Below are positions 48,158 to 63,620 of a DNA stretch of 64,000 bases, piece after piece. A program made the position numbers and the translations under genes. How positions within the stretch are numbered: position 1 is the first letter of the stretch; every line of letters starts with the position of its first letter. The DNA comes from Botryococcus braunii (lineage: Eukaryota; Chlorophyta; Trebouxiophyceae): contig KV908411.1 of NCBI GenBank assembly GCA_002005505.1, forward strand, positions 131,366 through 195,365, in the 5' to 3' direction. The notes beneath the pieces were generated by a model. The model saw only the letters and a program-made list of their open reading frames with translations, made no database searches and was not told the DNA's origin.

Positions 48158-50437
48158 GGGGGAGTATCCCTGCGCATCATCCTCCATTCCTCTACCTCAT
48201 GCACCCGCCTTTCTATTCGAAGCGAACCCGCCCCCCGCCCCCTCCCCCTGTCTGCCATCACAAATTTCTCATATTGCTCCCTCAAATCACCAGTGCATGC
48301 CCCCCATCAGCCTGCTCATCCCTCGTAAGGCGGGGAACATACCGGGGTCCGGGACGAGAGAAGTATGCGTGGTCCACAACATAGACCCGGCCCGACTTCA
48401 CCGCAGGCAGGCCCCACCAGCCCGGCAGCGCCGCCAACGCACAGGCCTCTCCCAAGCCTCTCCCCACCCCGGCACTACAGGGAGCCAGGATCAGGACCTC
48501 CGGTGCATACGCCTTCACCTGCATCAGAGCACCACCAGGATCAGCACCACAGCGGATGCCTCTTCACCTGCACACAAAGCACAAGGATCAGGACCTCCGG
48601 CGCATACGCCTTCCGACCCGCATTGACAGCATCAGAATCAGCACGTCAGGCACATGCCTCAATCACCTGCACCCAAAGCATGAGGATCAGGACTGCTGGC
48701 GCATGCGCCTTCCAGACCTGCATTGATGGCATCAAGATCAGCACCTCAGACGTATGAGACTACATCTGCAGCCAAAGCATGAGGATCAGGACCTCTGGGG
48801 CATGCACCTTCCAGGCCTGCAGGGGCCATGCCTGCAGCGAACATTCTAGGAAATGCAGGCTCCCAAAAGGGCTAGCAGCAACCATGCTGGCCCAGGGCCT
48901 GTGGTCCCACATACACTCTCACAGGCAAGCAGCACACATGCTGGCCCAGTGCCTGTTGCCCCACATACACTCCCTTGGGTGTGTATGTGCAAAAACCATG
49001 CTGGCCCCACGTAAGCTTGCAAGAGCCAGCAGCAGCCAGTCTGGCCCCACAAAAACTCCCTAGGGCAAGGCAGCAGCTAGGCTGGCCCCCACACAAGATC
49101 CCCACAGCAAACCTGATTGGCAGAGGGAGGGGTGTACCTCATCCCAGCTGACACGGAGGGGACGATCGCCGGGCTCCTGCCATTCATCGCTGCCTCCCGC
49201 CAGCTCCTTCATCTCTGGCAGCCACTGTCCCCCTGCATACGCCAGCCAACATCTTCAAAACTGCCCCCACTCCCCCCTACACACCTAAGCCAAAAGCATC
49301 AGCCACACCCCCCAAGGAACCCCCACCCCGGGGGGGTGTCAAACACACACATGCACATGCCCCACCCCCCTCTCCCCACACACACGCACATGCATGCACG
49401 CACACAACAGAGTGAAGAATGTAGTCCCCGTAGCCCATGCAAGTGTGAGAAGACTCCCGGCCATGAATGCCATGGGGAAATGGAAGGGAGTCCCACCGGC
49501 TGCCTCAAATAAGAGACAGTCAGACACAATGCAGGCTCCCTTAAAGGGAATCTCCAGGAGATCACATTGGCGGGGCTGTTCGGCACCTCGATATCGACCC
49601 ATCGCAGCCTGGAATTGAAAAATACTCCAAGAATCCGACCGAGACTGCGTTGGAAGGGACGCTAGCTGCTGAGAAGCAAGGGAAGGGAAGGGAAGGGAAG
49701 GCCGCTGCAAAGCATTTGGCGAAGCGTACCGAGAACAAGAGGGTGGACACTCTCCAGAGAGAGGACCCGGGGGCGGCGCTTGGCGGAGGCAACCTGACCT
49801 GAGACTGCGCGGAGGCGGGTGCGCAGGCGGTCCACCAGGCGGTGCGCCTCTGGGCCCACCCCAGCCGCAGACCCCACCTCCAGGATGCTGTCCATGACAT
49901 CCGAGAGGGTGTGCGGGGTCAGAGTCAGCACCCTTGTCGGGGAGCTTGGACCCGCCAACCCCGCACGCTGCAGCGCCTGCCGCAGTGGGCACACAACCAG
50001 AGTTCAGAGTCAGAGTTCAGTACCCTTTAGTCCCTTGAGAGTGGCTCCCTCCCTCCCTGCTCCCCCCTTTTCTCTCCCCCCGCCCTCCCTCCCTTCCTCC
50101 CTCCTCCCTCTTTCTCCATCCATCTCCATGCCCCCACACCCTTCCTCCCTCACTCCTTAAACAAACCCTCCCCCCCCCCCCCCCGGGGCAGGGGGGCTCT
50201 CAAATCCCACGAAATACCTTTACAGCAGATCCAGTCTCCTCAAGAACACACTTGCAAACAGAGTAACACCACTTCCATTCAAAATCATCCGTCTGCAAGC
50301 GCCCCCCCCTCCAAAACCCCCCCCCCCCCAAAAAAAAAAAAAAAAAAAAAAAAAAACCACCACTTTTTACCTATAAACTTGCAAATCCACACCCACCCTC
50401 CCCCAAAAAAATTCCAAAATGCGCACGCACACACACG

Positions 50438-50523
<86 letters not shown>

Positions 50524-51052
50524 CACGCACGCACATGCGCGCGCGCACAAGGAGATGCGCAGACCTCTGCAACGGTGAAGGCATCGGCGTCGCAGAGGCG
50601 GCAGGAGTCCTGGGTGAGAACCAAGCCGGGCTGCTCCCGGGCAAGCCACTCGACGTCAACCAGCCAGCCGCCTTCACCCTTGGCCCGGGCGGCTGCGCAA
50701 CGAGCCTCCACCTCAGCAGCTGAGAGGCCCGCCAGATCGAAGCGGCTGTGGCTGACCCTGGTCCGCGTGGTGGCCTCCTTTGGGTAATCGCACAAGTCCG
50801 TCACCCCCGTCACCCTGCGCAACCGATGTTCCCTTCAGCCTATTTTGAACTCTCCGTGCACACGGGCTGCCCTGCCACCCTGCACGGCAATGCCCATCGC
50901 TTGATTGACGTACATGCAACACAGAAAAAGGAACAGCTATACTCATGTTGATTTAAAACATTTGCATCCGTCCCCCCCCCCCCCCGGCCACAAAAAAAAC
51001 CAAGCCAAACCAAAGCAAACAAAAAACACGGGCCAAAAGAACCCAAGAAGCC

Positions 51053-51125
<73 letters not shown>

Positions 51126-52230
51126 GCAGTGGGAAGGGGGGGAGATAGGAGCCCCACCAGGGGGCCTCCTTTCCATGCCATTTCAGGCCAAGGCTGTACC
51201 GCACCTGTTGCCAAGGCCCAGGGCGAAGAGGATCTCGGTGCCGCTGGGGAGCAGGCTGACAATACTCTCACGAGGGGACCGCCAGCCAGGGGTCGGAACA
51301 GAATTTGACAGCGCCTGCGCACCACCGGGCCCATCCCAGGCACGAAAGGAGCCCCCCCGCTCGAGTTCTCTCTCCATGGCCCCCCGACCCGCAAAGTGCC
51401 CCAGCCCCTGCTCCTCGCCACCCCCAAAGTGGGGATGGAGGGCGCGCTCCCAGTACGGTGCAGCATCCAGCCGCCCAGAGGGCTGCCGCAGGGCAGCATC
51501 TTCCCAGGGCGGGACGCTTGTACTGCTCGTACTGCTCAAACCGTTGGCCCCCGACCACTCCCGCTCGTGCATCTTCTTCCACGCCGCGCCTGGGTCCTCC
51601 GCGGAGTGTGTCTGGAGGTAGCCCGCTCGTTCCTGCCCGTGGTGAGGGGCCCCTGCGGGGCCCACCAGGAGTTCCGGCGTAACAGGCTGGCTGGAGTGGG
51701 GGAGCGGAGGCCCTGGAGGGAGCGCGTGCATGGCGGCCTCGTCGAAGGGCGGGGTGCGGAAGGGCGAGGGCTGGATGGGCGAGGGCGGGGGCGAGGTCTC
51801 GACGGAGGAGGAGAGTGGGTCTGCTGAGCTCAGTGCCCGAAGAAGCGTCGTGCTGGGCGATGGCGGTTGTGCTGCAGCCCCCAGGACTCCCGTCAGGTGG
51901 GTCCGCCTCAAAACTTTGAACATTCAAAAAGTCAATCCAACTCCGTTCTGACCCAACCCTTTCTCCTCACGGTGGGCTCCGCTCTGAAAATCTGAGATGA
52001 AGGAGACCGGCTGCGAGTTCTACTCATCCACCAAACATCAACACTGTCAAACCCTATGGGGGAAAGGGAGGGAAGGAAGGGGGGGGGGCCGGGGAATGGA
52101 AAGGGAAAGGACTGTCACCCCACCCTTCCAACCATCCTGCAAGAGCACCCCCTTCAGCAGTGCAAATAAAAGGCAGTGAACATAAAAGGCTTCAAGTATC
52201 TATCTCTGCCCACCGCCCCTTCTCCCCACC

Positions 52231-52277
<47 letters not shown>

Positions 52278-54114
52278 CCTCCTTGCCCCCCCCCCCCCCC
52301 CCCCCCCCCCCAAAAAATATCAAAATCCCTACTCCCTCTTCATCCCCCTCCCCCCCCCCCCCCAAAAAAAAATACACACACACTCTCACACACTCACGAG
52401 CCCCTGCACCCATAGTCTGGTGCTTGAGGAGAAGGGGCCCGGACCGTGAATGTAGTGCTTGCCAGCGTTGTAGTCGAAGGAGTTGGCCTTTGGGGGCGGG
52501 GCTGCATACCGCTCTCGGGCATCGTGCTGCAGCCATGAGGCTTCCGCCCACTGGTCTGACGACATAGCCCGGCTGCGGCGCGGCTCGGGAACGTGTCTGT
52601 ACAGTACAGTCGGGACAGGAGCTTGCCATGAGGTCAGACCCGCCAAGTTAGGTGTCGACCACACAGCCCCCATGGCGCGGGCTCGGGACTGAGGGTCCGT
52701 CTCGGGGGACGTTGTGCAAGAGGCTGCGTTGCGGAGCAGCGGCGGGCCCATGTGGCCCTGGTCGGTTCCCCAGGGGGGTCCCCGGCCGTGCTCCACTGTT
52801 GAGGCCGCCCACGTAACATGCTGCCCTGAGGAAGACTCCCGCGCGGCGTCCCGGGGCTCCCAGAAGAAGGAGGACCCCAGCCCGGCGCCCGCGCTGGTGC
52901 TCCTCAGCAGATCCTCGGCCGTGGGCAGGCTGCGGAGGCGGGCCCCCTCGTGGAGGGCGGACGCGGCGTCGGGGGAGTGCGTTTGCCGGTGGGGCGGGGG
53001 GAGGTGCATGTACGCAGAGGTGGAAGGGACTTCGACCATGGTGGCCTCAGGAGAGTGTGTCATGCGGCGGGTGGCGTGAACCTGTAGGGACAGCGATGTG
53101 GAAGCGGCTTCGAGAGCGGCTGCGTTGACCGCACTGACGTCGACGCTGGCAGCTGCGGCAACTAAGGCTTGAGCCACCCCTGGGCAGCTCCCAAAGTGGA
53201 GGTGCACGTAGGACGCCAGCACGTTTTTGCACGCATACCCCTCCGCCACGGGCTTGGCCCCAGGAGCCTACAGCACGAATCACAGTGGGAGTTCTAAGGA
53301 GACGTCCGAAGCAATTGCACGCCACGAGTAAAAAACAAGGGGCCCTACGCCGGCGCAGGAGCCAAACAAGTAGTTCGGAGCAACCACAAGAACCCGATTC
53401 AAATCGAGGGGTTCTGGGCCTCAGCCTGGGCATGATAACACGTCAGAATGGGCTCAAGCGGATCGCGAGAGCCAGCGACAGATGATCGTGAAGAAACCAG
53501 GTTTGCCCTCATGTACAGGGAAAAGGCCCGCTGGCGATAGCTTTCTGGTCGAGTAGAAATAGATGAGAGCAGCAGCTCTGCGGCAAGCAGGCAGGAAGAT
53601 GTACAGGAAGGAGTGCGCGGGGGGGGGGGGGGAGGAGGATGTAGGGGAAGGATTGGGGATGGGGGAGGATATAGGGAAGGAGTGAGGGGGGAGGGGGGTG
53701 TTGGGGAAAGAGTGCTGGGAGGAGGATGCAGGGGAAGCAGGAGGGGGGGGGGGGATGTAGGGGACGGGGTGCGGCAACGGACACCTGCATCGTTGCAGAG
53801 TAGCCCATCTTGTAACCATTAGCGCTGGCATCGGGGCCAAAACCGCCCACAATTTTCTCTTCAAGGATTTGGCTGAAGTGGAAGACATGGCCTCGGGCTG
53901 TGAGCCCGGCGGGAAACAGGGGACACGACTCCCGGGTCTCCACTTCCACGTACCCCATCTTCATTCCCTTCTTTGCCATGCTGGTTCGGAAAGGGAATAT
54001 CCCAACTGCCACACCCCACACACCCAATCAGGCTATAGGAGAAGGGGGCCCTACCTACAACCTCGGCATTCCTTGGCACTTTCTCCCAAATGTGCATGGT
54101 GTGTGTGGGGGTGT

Positions 54115-54163
<49 letters not shown>

Positions 54164-54170
54164 CGCGCGC

Positions 54171-54222
<52 letters not shown>

Positions 54223-54263
54223 GTGTGTGTGTGTGTGTTGTGTGTGCGTGTGTCTGTCTGTGT

Positions 54264-54362
<99 letters not shown>

Positions 54363-54984
54363 CGAGCAGAGGGGGTTGGGGGAAGGACAGGGGGGATTGC
54401 CCGTGATCATGCACATGTATATGTGCATGAACAACCATGGTCTGCCAGGGCAACCTCCATAGATTAGCACGATGCACTGGGATGTCAATGCTTGCTTGAA
54501 CTCAACAGCTTTTAAGTGCGACTTAAACTGCAGTCTGAGGATGAAAAGGGGCGCACCCATGGAGGACGGAGGCTCCCCCTCCGTTTCAATGCTCTGGCTG
54601 AGATAGATGAGACCGCCGCACTCAGCATACACCACCCCGCCCGCCTGAGCAAAAGCACGCACAGCCGCCATGAGGCGGTGGTTGCCTGAGAGGGCTTTCG
54701 CGTGGCGCTCGGGGTATCCCCCACCAAAGTACAGGGCTGACACGCTGTCCGGCAGCGTCCCTGTCATTGGGGAGAAAGGCACCAGCTCCGCCCCTGCTGC
54801 CTCCAGCAGGCTCAGGTTCCTATATACCACCACCCACACACTGGTCAGCATGAAGCTTGTGGCACACAACATTGCAGCATGCTTTTAGAATCTCTCTTTC
54901 CGCCCTCTTGAATGGAACAAACCACACACGCTCGCTCACACGCACATCTTTGAGATCTCGTGTCCCTCTCCCCCCCCTCGCCCC

Positions 54985-55063
<79 letters not shown>

Positions 55064-57689
55064 CCCCCCCCCTCTCTCCCTCTCTCTCTGCGTGTGTGCA
55101 AACGCGCCAGCGCGCACACCAGCCCCACAATTGGTGGCAGGGGCTCACTCCCAGTAGTAGAAGTTGAAGGCGGCATCCTTGGCGACTCCAATCCGCACAC
55201 GGGGGCCAGCTGCGGGCATGGCCTGCAGGAGCCTTGGTTCGGGCGGAGCAGGAACCGTTGCGGAGCGGGCCTCCTTCAACAGCAGGTCAAGGTCCACATA
55301 CTCCTCCATCAGCCTGCCTAACCTGGCCACCAAGTCTTTGGGGACATCCTCATCTGCCGGCATGTGCAGGCCCAGGTGGCGCTCCGGCACCGTCACCCCA
55401 TCGTCCTGCAGCCATGTGTACTTCACGTCAGCAAAGATCCCATGCAATAGCCGACTCCACGGGGGCTCCTCACCCTCACCCTCCCCTCCTGGACTCCTCA
55501 ATCATCAACCAGCATGAAAGCTCCACATGTGAACAAGGAATGCATCCCATGTGCCGACTACCCTCAGCCTCGAAATCTGAAGGCAGATGCAAAACTCAAC
55601 AGGAAATACAGTTAAACGCAGAAAATGTCGGGAGGCGCCGGATGCAGGATTGCCCTTCTGCCCACACGAAAGATGTTAAACATAACGACGGGATGAATTT
55701 CCAAGATGTCATGGGGGTCACACACGCCCAGATGAATGATAGTTTATTGCCATTGGAAGTCTCTGATGCATCGCCTGAACACCACCCCAGATCTGCAAAA
55801 CCCAGGGTGCGTCTCTCACCTTCACGATCCCGCCAAAGATGCGGGTCTCCACCCCGGACGATTCGATGGCCTCCCGAAGCCATTGCGTGTGCGCGGCGCC
55901 CCCAACCTTGTTGAAAATGATGCCAGCAAGCCGAAGGTCCGTGTCGAACCCCATGAACCCCTTGATGACCGCTCCAGCACTCCTGGCAATTGCCCAGCAG
56001 TCGAGAACCAGTACCACAGGGGCCCCCAGCCACTTGGCCATCTCGGCCGTACTGCCGGCCTCCGTGCGACCATCCCGGCCATCAAACAAGCCCATCACAC
56101 CCTCGACGACGCACACGTCGGCTCCTTCTGCCCCCCGCCAGAAGGCTGCCAAGTTCTGCTCCCGCGTCAGCATCCAGCCATCCAGGTTTATGCATGGCCG
56201 CCCTGTCACCTTTTCATGGTGCAACGGGTCCAGAAAATCTGCCCCACAGCCAGGCTTATCTCAGTCTAGACAGACCACCAAATCCCCACAGTGCTTCCGC
56301 CTTGACAAGAGTCCTTAGACCCTCTGACATCTGCTGAAAAGAACAGCCACCAGAACCCAATGATGCTTAAGCGGGATAAATATATCGGATTGTCTGGTTT
56401 CCCGGAACATGCGCTTGATGTGGGGAAAAGTGGGGAAGGGGCTTTGCCAGAACAGTACACAAAATCCTTTCATCACCCTCCGCTTTCCATTTGCATTCCT
56501 TCCATCCCACAAGGCCATCTTCCTTTGCGCAACCCCCTTGGGTCAATCTTGGGTCTAGGTTTGGGAGGGGGTATGCATGCCCCTGCCAGCGCATGTTTGC
56601 TTGTGTGCATGTGACCTGGGAGGGATCATCTAAGAAGAACTCTTAACTTCACGGCAGGGGTTTCCAGGGCTTCCACAGGCCAGGGCAATCTACAGGCACC
56701 ATGTACAGCTGATGTAGTGTAAATCGGCAAAGGAACATCGAAGGGCACCCCTCCCCTCCCAAGAGCGTTCACAAGATGCGGTATTGTGTGCACCAAACCC
56801 GGGAACCGGAGGCGGCCCTTAGATAGTGTGAGAAACCTGCCGTTGAAGTCAGCAAACCCCAAGCAAATCAGAACGAAATCTCACCTGGCCCGACTTTGTA
56901 AGACTGCACCACCATCCCACGTTTCCTGCACCAAGAAAATTGCAAGTCAGCCTGACCGCCCTCTCCTCACTGAAAGGTCCCCGAGTTCAGAACGCCTGCC
57001 TGTAGTGTAATTTCAGTGCATATAGGCCCACAGGCCTGGTGGGCTACAGGAGGCTAGAATACCATAGTAAGTGCAAGATCATTTTCTATCATTTTCTGAC
57101 CAGGAATGCCAATAGTGCTGAGCACAAAACTCGGAAACGAATCCTTGACAAAAGCATAACATTTTGGTTCTGCTCCCTTGGTTGTGCACCCCTGGTTGCT
57201 CCTCTAGCTTCTAGTGACACAAACTTATGATGCTTATCTGCTTCACTGAGTGACACATAAAACTGTTCTTCAGAACTTTTCCCCTCTGTTCTGTGTCAAG
57301 GCAAGAAAGCTAACATCCCAACTTCAAACATGCAAAAACTGAAATCATCACTCCCTCCACTACAGGAACTTCCATGTCCCTCAGTCATGTTTTATAGGCG
57401 GATCTCTTCATACTATGAAACACAACGAGGACTGTAAGGAGGATGATACAAGTTTGTCACAGGCTTCTGTTGCCTGCACGCCCTCCCTTGGCCCCAGACT
57501 GCAAACACCTGGGTTTCCTGAAAACCTACGAAATGGTATAGGAAACAGGACAGTTCAGAGCCCAGGGAGCTAGCAGAGGACCCACTTGAAAGCCTCCATC
57601 AACCCCACAGAGAGCGAGGTTTTCCCCACTCCGCTCGACGTTCCACCAACCACAATGACCGGAGGACATTTTGGCTCGTTCTCTACCAT
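47698..57689 (-). CDS. Cobyrinate a,c-diamide synthase fused to a BtuF-type binding domain, 14 exons
   Basis: Exons (minus): 57689-57586, 56925-56885, 56238-55820, 55405-55149, 54819-54557, 54005-53785, 53267-52398, 52010-51971, 51913-51205, 50814-50565, 49976-49730, 49232-49138, 48518-48343 and 47851-47698. All are GT-AG and phase-consistent: 1,281 residues. Residues 1-~470 are CobB/CbiA, which uses ATP and glutamine to amidate the a and c side chains of the corrin ring: P-loop [10 protein letters not shown] (15-24), [28 protein letters not shown], then the amidotransferase with YAECGG (Cys341) and YVHLHF (His457). About 480 Pro/Ser/Ala-rich residues follow without a stop. Residues ~952-1260 are BtuF-like: [84 protein letters not shown] and AYFSRPGPR. 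No signal or transit peptide is visible, so a cytosolic location is inferred. The 40-base exon 8 is the weakest link. Confidence 0.85.
48055..48162. repeat. (CA)n microsatellite in the last intron of the CobB-BtuF gene
   Basis: CG-CA-CG, preceded by a pyrimidine-rich tract at 47,940-48,040. Confidence 0.95.
48480..49100. repeat. Two minisatellites in a CobB-BtuF intron
   Basis: Units with aggatcaggacctccggcgca and 'cttc..acctgca' run from 48,487 to 48,830. Units with accatgctggcccagggcct and 'ccacatacact' run from 48,890 to 49,095. The first array begins inside exon 13: its terminal bases coding for PEVLILAP are part of a repeat unit. Confidence 0.85.
50425..50545. repeat. (CA)n microsatellite; other simple repeats of the CobB-BtuF introns
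   Basis: Also C and A runs at 50,170-50,357, CA/CG at 51,058-51,128, A and C runs at 52,232-52,369, and G-rich units at 53,617-53,760. Confidence 0.95.
54105..54360. repeat. (GT)n microsatellite between CobB exons 5 and 6
   Basis: Nearly continuous GT with GC and CT interruptions. A (CT)n array follows at 54,988-55,090 in the neighbouring intron. Confidence 0.95.
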
Positions 57690-57837
57690 CTTTGATAGCT
57701 AAAGCGGCATTTTATCAAATCGGGCGCGACAACTTCCGCTGCGACCTCCGCAAGCCCCTCTAACAGGACCTTGACATATCGACATTCGAAGCGCATCTCT
57801 TTCCAATCATCGAGAACTGCAAGCTTATTTCTTCTTG

Positions 57838-58092
57838 CTACTGTCGCCAGTTGTAGCGATCCACCACGGCACAGCGCTGGGTTTCAGAAGCCGCGTCACA
57901 CCGGGTTACGGGTTCGCCCACGGATAAAATATCCAGGCCGATCTCGCTCCGACGGTGCTCGAGCCCAGCCAACTCTGCAAGACCAGGCCATCTGGACTGC
58001 CACACCAGCTCCACGTGAACAAAAGAGTTCGCGCGGATTCCCAAAAGTACAGTTCTGGCGCATGATTTTGACTGCGGGCTCTTCCAGGCCAC
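57838..58092 (-). other. Open frame just upstream of the CobB-BtuF start
   Basis: About 85 codons open on the minus strand with protein-like composition (RSEIGLDILSVGEPVTRCDA), ending in TAG 160 bases before the fusion gene's ATG. Not recognised. It might be a last exon of another gene, or 5' leader sequence. An in-frame TAG just before 57,689 argues against it extending the fusion protein. Confidence 0.3.
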
Positions 58093-58272
58093 TAGGCAAG
58101 GGCAGGTACCCGCCTCAAGGTCGGTAGATCACAGCCCCAATGGCGCCAACAGGCGCTAGGCTAAAGAGGAAGGAAAGGACATGAAGCACCTCGACCTCTT
58201 AAGCCTAACTTGAAAAGAAATTCTCCTCATGCTGACATCCACTCGAGTGAAGCTCGTGAAGCCTTTTGTTTT

Positions 58273-58614
<342 letters not shown>

Positions 58615-58788
58615 TCAAGTACAGGTGCCATTGGCTTTCAAAGCTGTATGGTGGCTTGTGACTCTGCAACGTTAATGAGTCCATGCGCATGGCATGCTCA
58701 CGCCCATGTAATCAGAGATGTGAATCCGAGGTTTAAGTAGACGTTGCACTAAGCTCCCTTCCCCCCTTCCTCCCTCCCTCCCCCCCCT

Positions 58789-59372
<584 letters not shown>

Positions 59373-59591
59373 CGAGCACCAAGATGATGGGGTATGTAAT
59401 TTTGTCCACATGGTAGCAAGGATTACACTCACATAACTGGGTCTCGTGAAGGCCCGACTGCCTTCGAGCATGATGAAATTCCGGGCACATTAAAAGACAG
59501 AGACTGAGAACACTTGCTGCAAGGGCTTTGCCTGCAGGCCCAGGCTCATCATCAAGGACTGGGTTGTTTTCTTTCACGAGCCTTACAAGCA

Positions 59592-59616
59592 CCCTAAACC
59601 CTAAACCCCCTAAACC
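59592..59616. repeat. Interstitial plant-type telomere motif
   Basis: ccctaaaccctaaacccc followed by ctaaacc: about three and a half CCCTAAA units, one with an extra C. Flanked by unique sequence, so it is internal and not a chromosome end. Confidence 0.85.
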
Positions 59617-59619
59617 AGC

Positions 59620-60980
59620 AACTGGACATAAATCTCCAAAGACCAGACAAAAGCAATACATGCACTTGAGTGCAGGGAAGGTTCAAATCTCCCCCCTTTT
59701 ATGGCACGTGCCATACAGACATGAGTGCAAGGTTCATAAGTCTTCACATCCATGCACCATCAAACCCTTGAACTCCTGGACTGAGCATGAAAGTCTGCAT
59801 GCCCCACACTGTGGATTTCACACAAACAGAGACTTCCTCCCGATAAGAAACGCTCCCAGAGAGCTGGCGGATATGCAAACAATTGGCAATTTTACAAAAA
59901 CCGGGGTGCAAATACAAGTGCATTTCTCTGCCACCACTATGCGACCTGCACATACTTCAAACTTGTGGAATAAAACAAGAGGTGCAGTACACACCAGACG
60001 AAAACATGAGCAGTATGCCACAGATGAATTACACCACAAATCCAGCAAGACCCAGAACAAAAACAAATGCCTTCTTCCAAATTTTAAGTACCTCCCTGAA
60101 CGAAAACAATTGCAGTTACTGCCACAAATGTGTTGTACCCCAGCCATCTGCCAACCTCTCCACATTTGTGTGTAGCCCGCAGTTTGGTACTCCACTCCAC
60201 CTTTCCCGTTTTCATGTTTGATCCCCCTGCAACCAGCATTTAATGAAGACCACGCCACCCTGGGTATCTGGACAGGTGTGCTCTGAACCACTGCGCAAGC
60301 CCTTTGAAGCCGCCACAGCCACCCAGGGTACCAAGACAGGTGCGCTCCTGAAGAACTGGGCAAGCCCTTCAAAGCCACCTTTACCACCCTGGGTACCCAG
60401 ACAACCTGGCAAGGCCTTGAGGCCCACTTAGGCTGATGAAGAGAAGAACTACTCCAAGGTCAACGCCACCCTCCTGAAAGAATTCACAGCTGTTGGCTTT
60501 TCCGGCACTCCGGCAAGAGGAGTCCTCCCACCCTGTCACTGTCTCAGTTCCTGCCCCCTCAAGCCCCCTGAGGTTGCCCCAACAAGAGTGTCTGCCCCAT
60601 GAAGCAAATCGCATCAGCTGTAACCACGGCCAGGGCTCCTGCACCAGTTCCAGGACCCCTTCCGGAGTCTTCGGCACGAGATTGGACGCCCTATTGAGGA
60701 AGCCTGAAAAGTGGCCCCTTTTTCTGGAACCTCGACCACACGATGGCTTGCCCCATGCTTGGCTACCTCACCATGGCTTGCCCCTCAGGTAAAGGCTAGC
60801 CATTGCCCGGGCCCCTTCACAAGGCCTCTCTGGCACGTGAATCCCCGTGCCAATGAAAGAGGCGAGAGAGTGTCCGCAAAAGCGCTCGTGATGATCAGTC
60901 ATGGCATACGCGGCAATGAAACCGAGTGCGCGCTGCTCGGTAGTCGCAGCATGCTCAGTGGGCTCGCAAGCGATCGATCG
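59620..60980. other. Stretch without a recognised gene
   Basis: It contains a ~75-base tandem repeat at 60,235-60,415 (caccctgggta.c..gacagg, 'caagcccttcaaagcc'). Minus-strand frames near 59,440-59,600 (VRLVKENNPVLDDEPG) are open but unassigned. Confidence 0.4.
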
Positions 60981-61218
60981 CTAGTGTGGACGCACTCTTA
61001 AGTGTGGTTGCCCCTTCCTGGACCTCCGGCACGCCCGCGCCGACCCCGGGAGGGGCATCCCTAGTGTGGGAGCGCTCTTAGCCCTTGTTGCCCCTTCCAG
61101 GACCTCCGGCACGCCCGCGCCGGCCTCGGGGGGGGCATCCCTAGTGTGGGCGCGCTCTTAGCCCTTGTTGCCCCTTCCAGGACCTCCGGCCCGCCCGCGA
61201 CGGCCCCGGGAGGGGGAT
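60980..61218. repeat. 80-bp GC-rich tandem repeat, three copies
   Basis: Each copy starts ctagtgtggg at 60,980, 61,061 and 61,141 and contains ccttccaggacctccggcac. The two later copies are nearly identical. It lies about 0.6 kb downstream of the DCL-like gene. Confidence 0.93.
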
Positions 61219-61614
61219 CGGCCGCCGCCGCGCCCAAATCTCTTGCCCTCGCCCCTACGGTTTCCAAAGTTCTGAACGCCGGCCCCCACCAAGCAAAGCC
61301 TTTACTCTTCCGGTGATGAGCGACATGTTCTGTCAACACCTTGTGGCGTAAATGTTTCCTCTTTTTTTGGTTACTATCCTGTTCTTTCTTCCTCTTGGCA
61401 GACAACATCTGCATGTCATAAGATGTTTGCCATCAGCGACTGCCTTTCCTAAACCTTGTTAGTAACGTCCTCAGGTAGGGCTGTACCAGCAAACAGAACA
61501 CAAGAACCAAAAATCCCACTCACCCCACATTCTTGCCTTCGACACCCCACACTCTTGCCTTCGAGGGACTTTCACTCAGCAGTTTACCTCTAAGTACCAA
61601 AGTCCAGCATGAGC

Positions 61615-61760
<146 letters not shown>

Positions 61761-61808
61761 ACACAATCACAATCACAATCCACGTCCGCAGACGCCACAA
61801 GTGCGTAA

Positions 61809-63620
<1,812 letters not shown>

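Noticed and set aside
47698..57689. Bacterial contamination as the source of the CobB and BtuF sequences
   Set aside because: Both halves are split by many GT-AG introns in consistent phase, with the same intronic microsatellites as the surrounding genes.
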